5,459 nucleotides of DNA from an uncultured Selenomonadales bacterium (lineage in GTDB: Bacteria; Bacillota; Negativicutes; Selenomonadales; Selenomonadaceae), in NCBI GenBank assembly GCA_946547205.1, contig CAMNPA010000109.1:1-5459 (forward strand). Direction: 5' to 3'. The notes beneath the pieces are model-generated. The model had not been told where the DNA came from. It did not search any database and saw only the letters and a list, made by a program, of their open reading frames with translations. Position 1 is the stretch's first letter, and each line of letters opens with the position of its first letter. Made by a program: the position numbers and the translations under genes. Of this stretch, positions 4,423-5,459 are shown piece after piece.

Positions 4423-5459
4423 GCAAGAGAAATGATTTTGGTTTTGGATTTCGGCGGGCAATATAATCAGCTGATAGCGCGGCGTGTTCGTGAATGCAAC
4501 GTTTACTGCGAAGTTCATGCGGCGGAGAATTTTGACAAGGTGCGCGAATTGAAACCTGTCGGCATAATTTTGACGGGCGGTCCGCAGAGCGTTTATCGTG
4601 ACGATTCAAATTTGCCGGCTGATGAAATTTTTAAACTCGGCGTTCCGATTCTCGGCATTTGCTACGGCGCGCAGGCGATGGCTCACGTTCTCGGCGGCAC
4701 TGTCAAATCTGCGACCGTCAGCGAATACGGCAAGACGGAAATTGAAGTCGTCGGCACGTCGAAACTTTTTGCGGGCGTCGAAAAAAAATCTGTCGCGTGG
4801 ATGAGCCACACAGACAGAATTTTTACTGCGCCCGAAAATTTTTCCGTCACCGCCGCGACGAAAGATTGTCCGATTGCCGCAATGGAAAATCCCGCGAAAA
4901 ATTTCTACGCCGTGCAATTTCATCCCGAAGTTGTTCACACCGTCGAAGGCATGAAAATTTTTTCAAACTTCGTCGACATCTGCGGTTGCCGTCGCGATTG
5001 GAAAATGTCTTCGTTCGTTGCGGACACCGTTGCGAATCTCAAATCGAAAATCGGCGACGGAAAAGTTCTCTGCGCATTGAGCGGCGGCGTCGATTCGAGC
5101 GTTGCGGCTGTCCTTTTGAGTAAAGCTGTCGGAAAAAATTTGACGTGCGTTTTCGTCGACCACGGACTTTTGCGCAAAAGCGAGGCGGCGGAAGTCGAGG
5201 CGGTCTTTAAAAATTTTGACTTGAATTTTATCAAGATTGACGCCGGCGAACGTTTTCTGAACAAATTGCGCGGAATTGTCGAGCCGGAACGTAAACGCAA
5301 GATTATCGGCGAGGAATTTATTCGCGTGTTCGAGGAAGTCAGCAAAAAAATCGGCGCGGTCGATTATCTCGTGCAAGGTACGATTTATCCCGACGTTATC
5401 GAGAGCGGCTTGGGAAAATCCGCCGTCATCAAATCTCATCACAACGTTGGCGGCTTGCC
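4420..5459 (+). CDS. guaA: GMP synthase (glutamine-hydrolysing), N-terminal two thirds (3' end beyond window)
   Basis: GuaA aminates XMP to GMP using ATP and glutamine-derived ammonia, the last step of GMP synthesis. The 346 visible codons, with no stop, cover the class I glutamine amidotransferase domain (about 5-190) and most of the ATP pyrophosphatase domain. The glutaminase has LDFGGQYNQLIARRVRE (9-25), LTGGPQSV (51-58), nucleophile Cys81 in GICYGAQ, and His168 and Glu170 in QFHPE, so the triad is complete. The synthetase domain has the PP-loop SGGVDSSVAA (221-230), FVDHGLLRKSE (245-255) and the VQGTIYPDVIES block (318-329). The absent C-terminal dimerisation domain would bring it to the usual length of about 510 residues. 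The TTG at 4420 is chosen for its Shine-Dalgarno spacing of 8 bases; the core homology starts at MILVLDFG, so ATG 4432 remains possible. It is the third gene of the rightward group, after pheA. No frame damage is seen. Confidence 0.97.
   Translation, partial: MAREMILVLDFGGQYNQLIARRVRECNVYCEVHAAENFDKVRELKPVGIILTGGPQSVYRDDSNLPADEIFKLGVPILGICYGAQAMAHVLGGTVKSATVSEYGKTEIEVVGTSKLFAGVEKKSVAWMSHTDRIFTAPENFSVTAATKDCPIAAMENPAKNFYAVQFHPEVVHTVEGMKIFSNFVDICGCRRDWKMSSFVADTVANLKSKIGDGKVLCALSGGVDSSVAAVLLSKAVGKNLTCVFVDHGLLRKSEAAEVEAVFKNFDLNFIKIDAGERFLNKLRGIVEPERKRKIIGEEFIRVFEEVSKKIGAVDYLVQGTIYPDVIESGLGKSAVIKSHHNVGGL

Larger units (their letters stand above)
1040..5217. repeat. Dispersed palindrome AAAATTTT, 13 copies
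   Basis: Counted by eye, AAAATTTT begins at 1040, 1486, 2689, 2809, 2862, 3137, 3621, 3818, 3865, 3917, 4835, 4954 and 5210. Three copies are in the divergent spacer and ten are inside genes, none in carA or the visible carB. In genes the octamer mostly encodes Lys-Asn-Phe, Lys-Ile-Phe or Lys-Lys-Phe. It may reflect codon and amino-acid preference, or selection for A-tract DNA structure; this is a sequence pattern rather than a discrete element. Confidence 0.55.

Noticed and set aside
4606..5442. Long minus-strand open frames opposite guaA
   Set aside because: guaA on the plus strand has intact catalytic motifs throughout this stretch. The antisense frames have no recognisable domain and follow from the codon bias of guaA.
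1..5459. CRISPR array, mobile element or phage-defence system
   Set aside because: There are no regularly spaced repeats, transposase or integrase motifs, terminal inverted repeats or toxin-like pairs. The genes are metabolic, apart from the exonuclease and the zinc-ribbon protein, and neither of those has defence-type partners here.

Overview
The window is a compact, ordinary-looking bacterial housekeeping region with two divergent gene groups around a 222-base spacer (2668-2889). Strong AGGAGG-type ribosome binding sites, frequent TTG starts, short gene spacing and a KapD-like exonuclease suggest a member of the Bacillota. The mix of AT-rich K/N/F codons with GC-rich ones may point to a Negativicutes-like lineage, but that is a low-confidence guess. 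No tRNA, rRNA, mobile element, CRISPR array or origin was seen.

Leftward group (minus strand, read from 2667 down to 1): carA (carbamoyl-phosphate synthase glutaminase subunit, complete), then a small zinc-ribbon protein with four predicted membrane segments (unknown function), then carB (the large synthetase subunit, first 333 codons only; it leaves the window at base 1). The gaps are 28 and 30 bases with no terminator between, so this is probably one transcript. A candidate promoter with an extended -10 element lies at 2713-2741 and implies a leader of only about 40 bases.

Rightward group (plus strand): a DEDDh 3'-5' exonuclease of the KapD/COG5018 type, a monofunctional prephenate dehydratase (pheA) and GMP synthase (guaA, first 346 codons; it runs off the right edge). 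Both internal junctions are exactly 12 bases long and nearly identical in sequence, with the Shine-Dalgarno overlapping the upstream stop codon, which suggests translational coupling.

Together the genes supply carbamoyl phosphate for pyrimidines and arginine, GMP for purines, and phenylpyruvate for phenylalanine. CarA and GuaA are both glutamine amidotransferases of the class I (Cys-His-Glu) type. The least explained items are the membrane zinc-ribbon gene sitting inside the carAB operon, the strong enrichment of the palindrome AAAATTTT (13 copies counted by eye, none in carA or the visible carB), and the small direct and inverted repeats in the divergent spacer. I found no convincing evidence of a wholly new multi-gene system.
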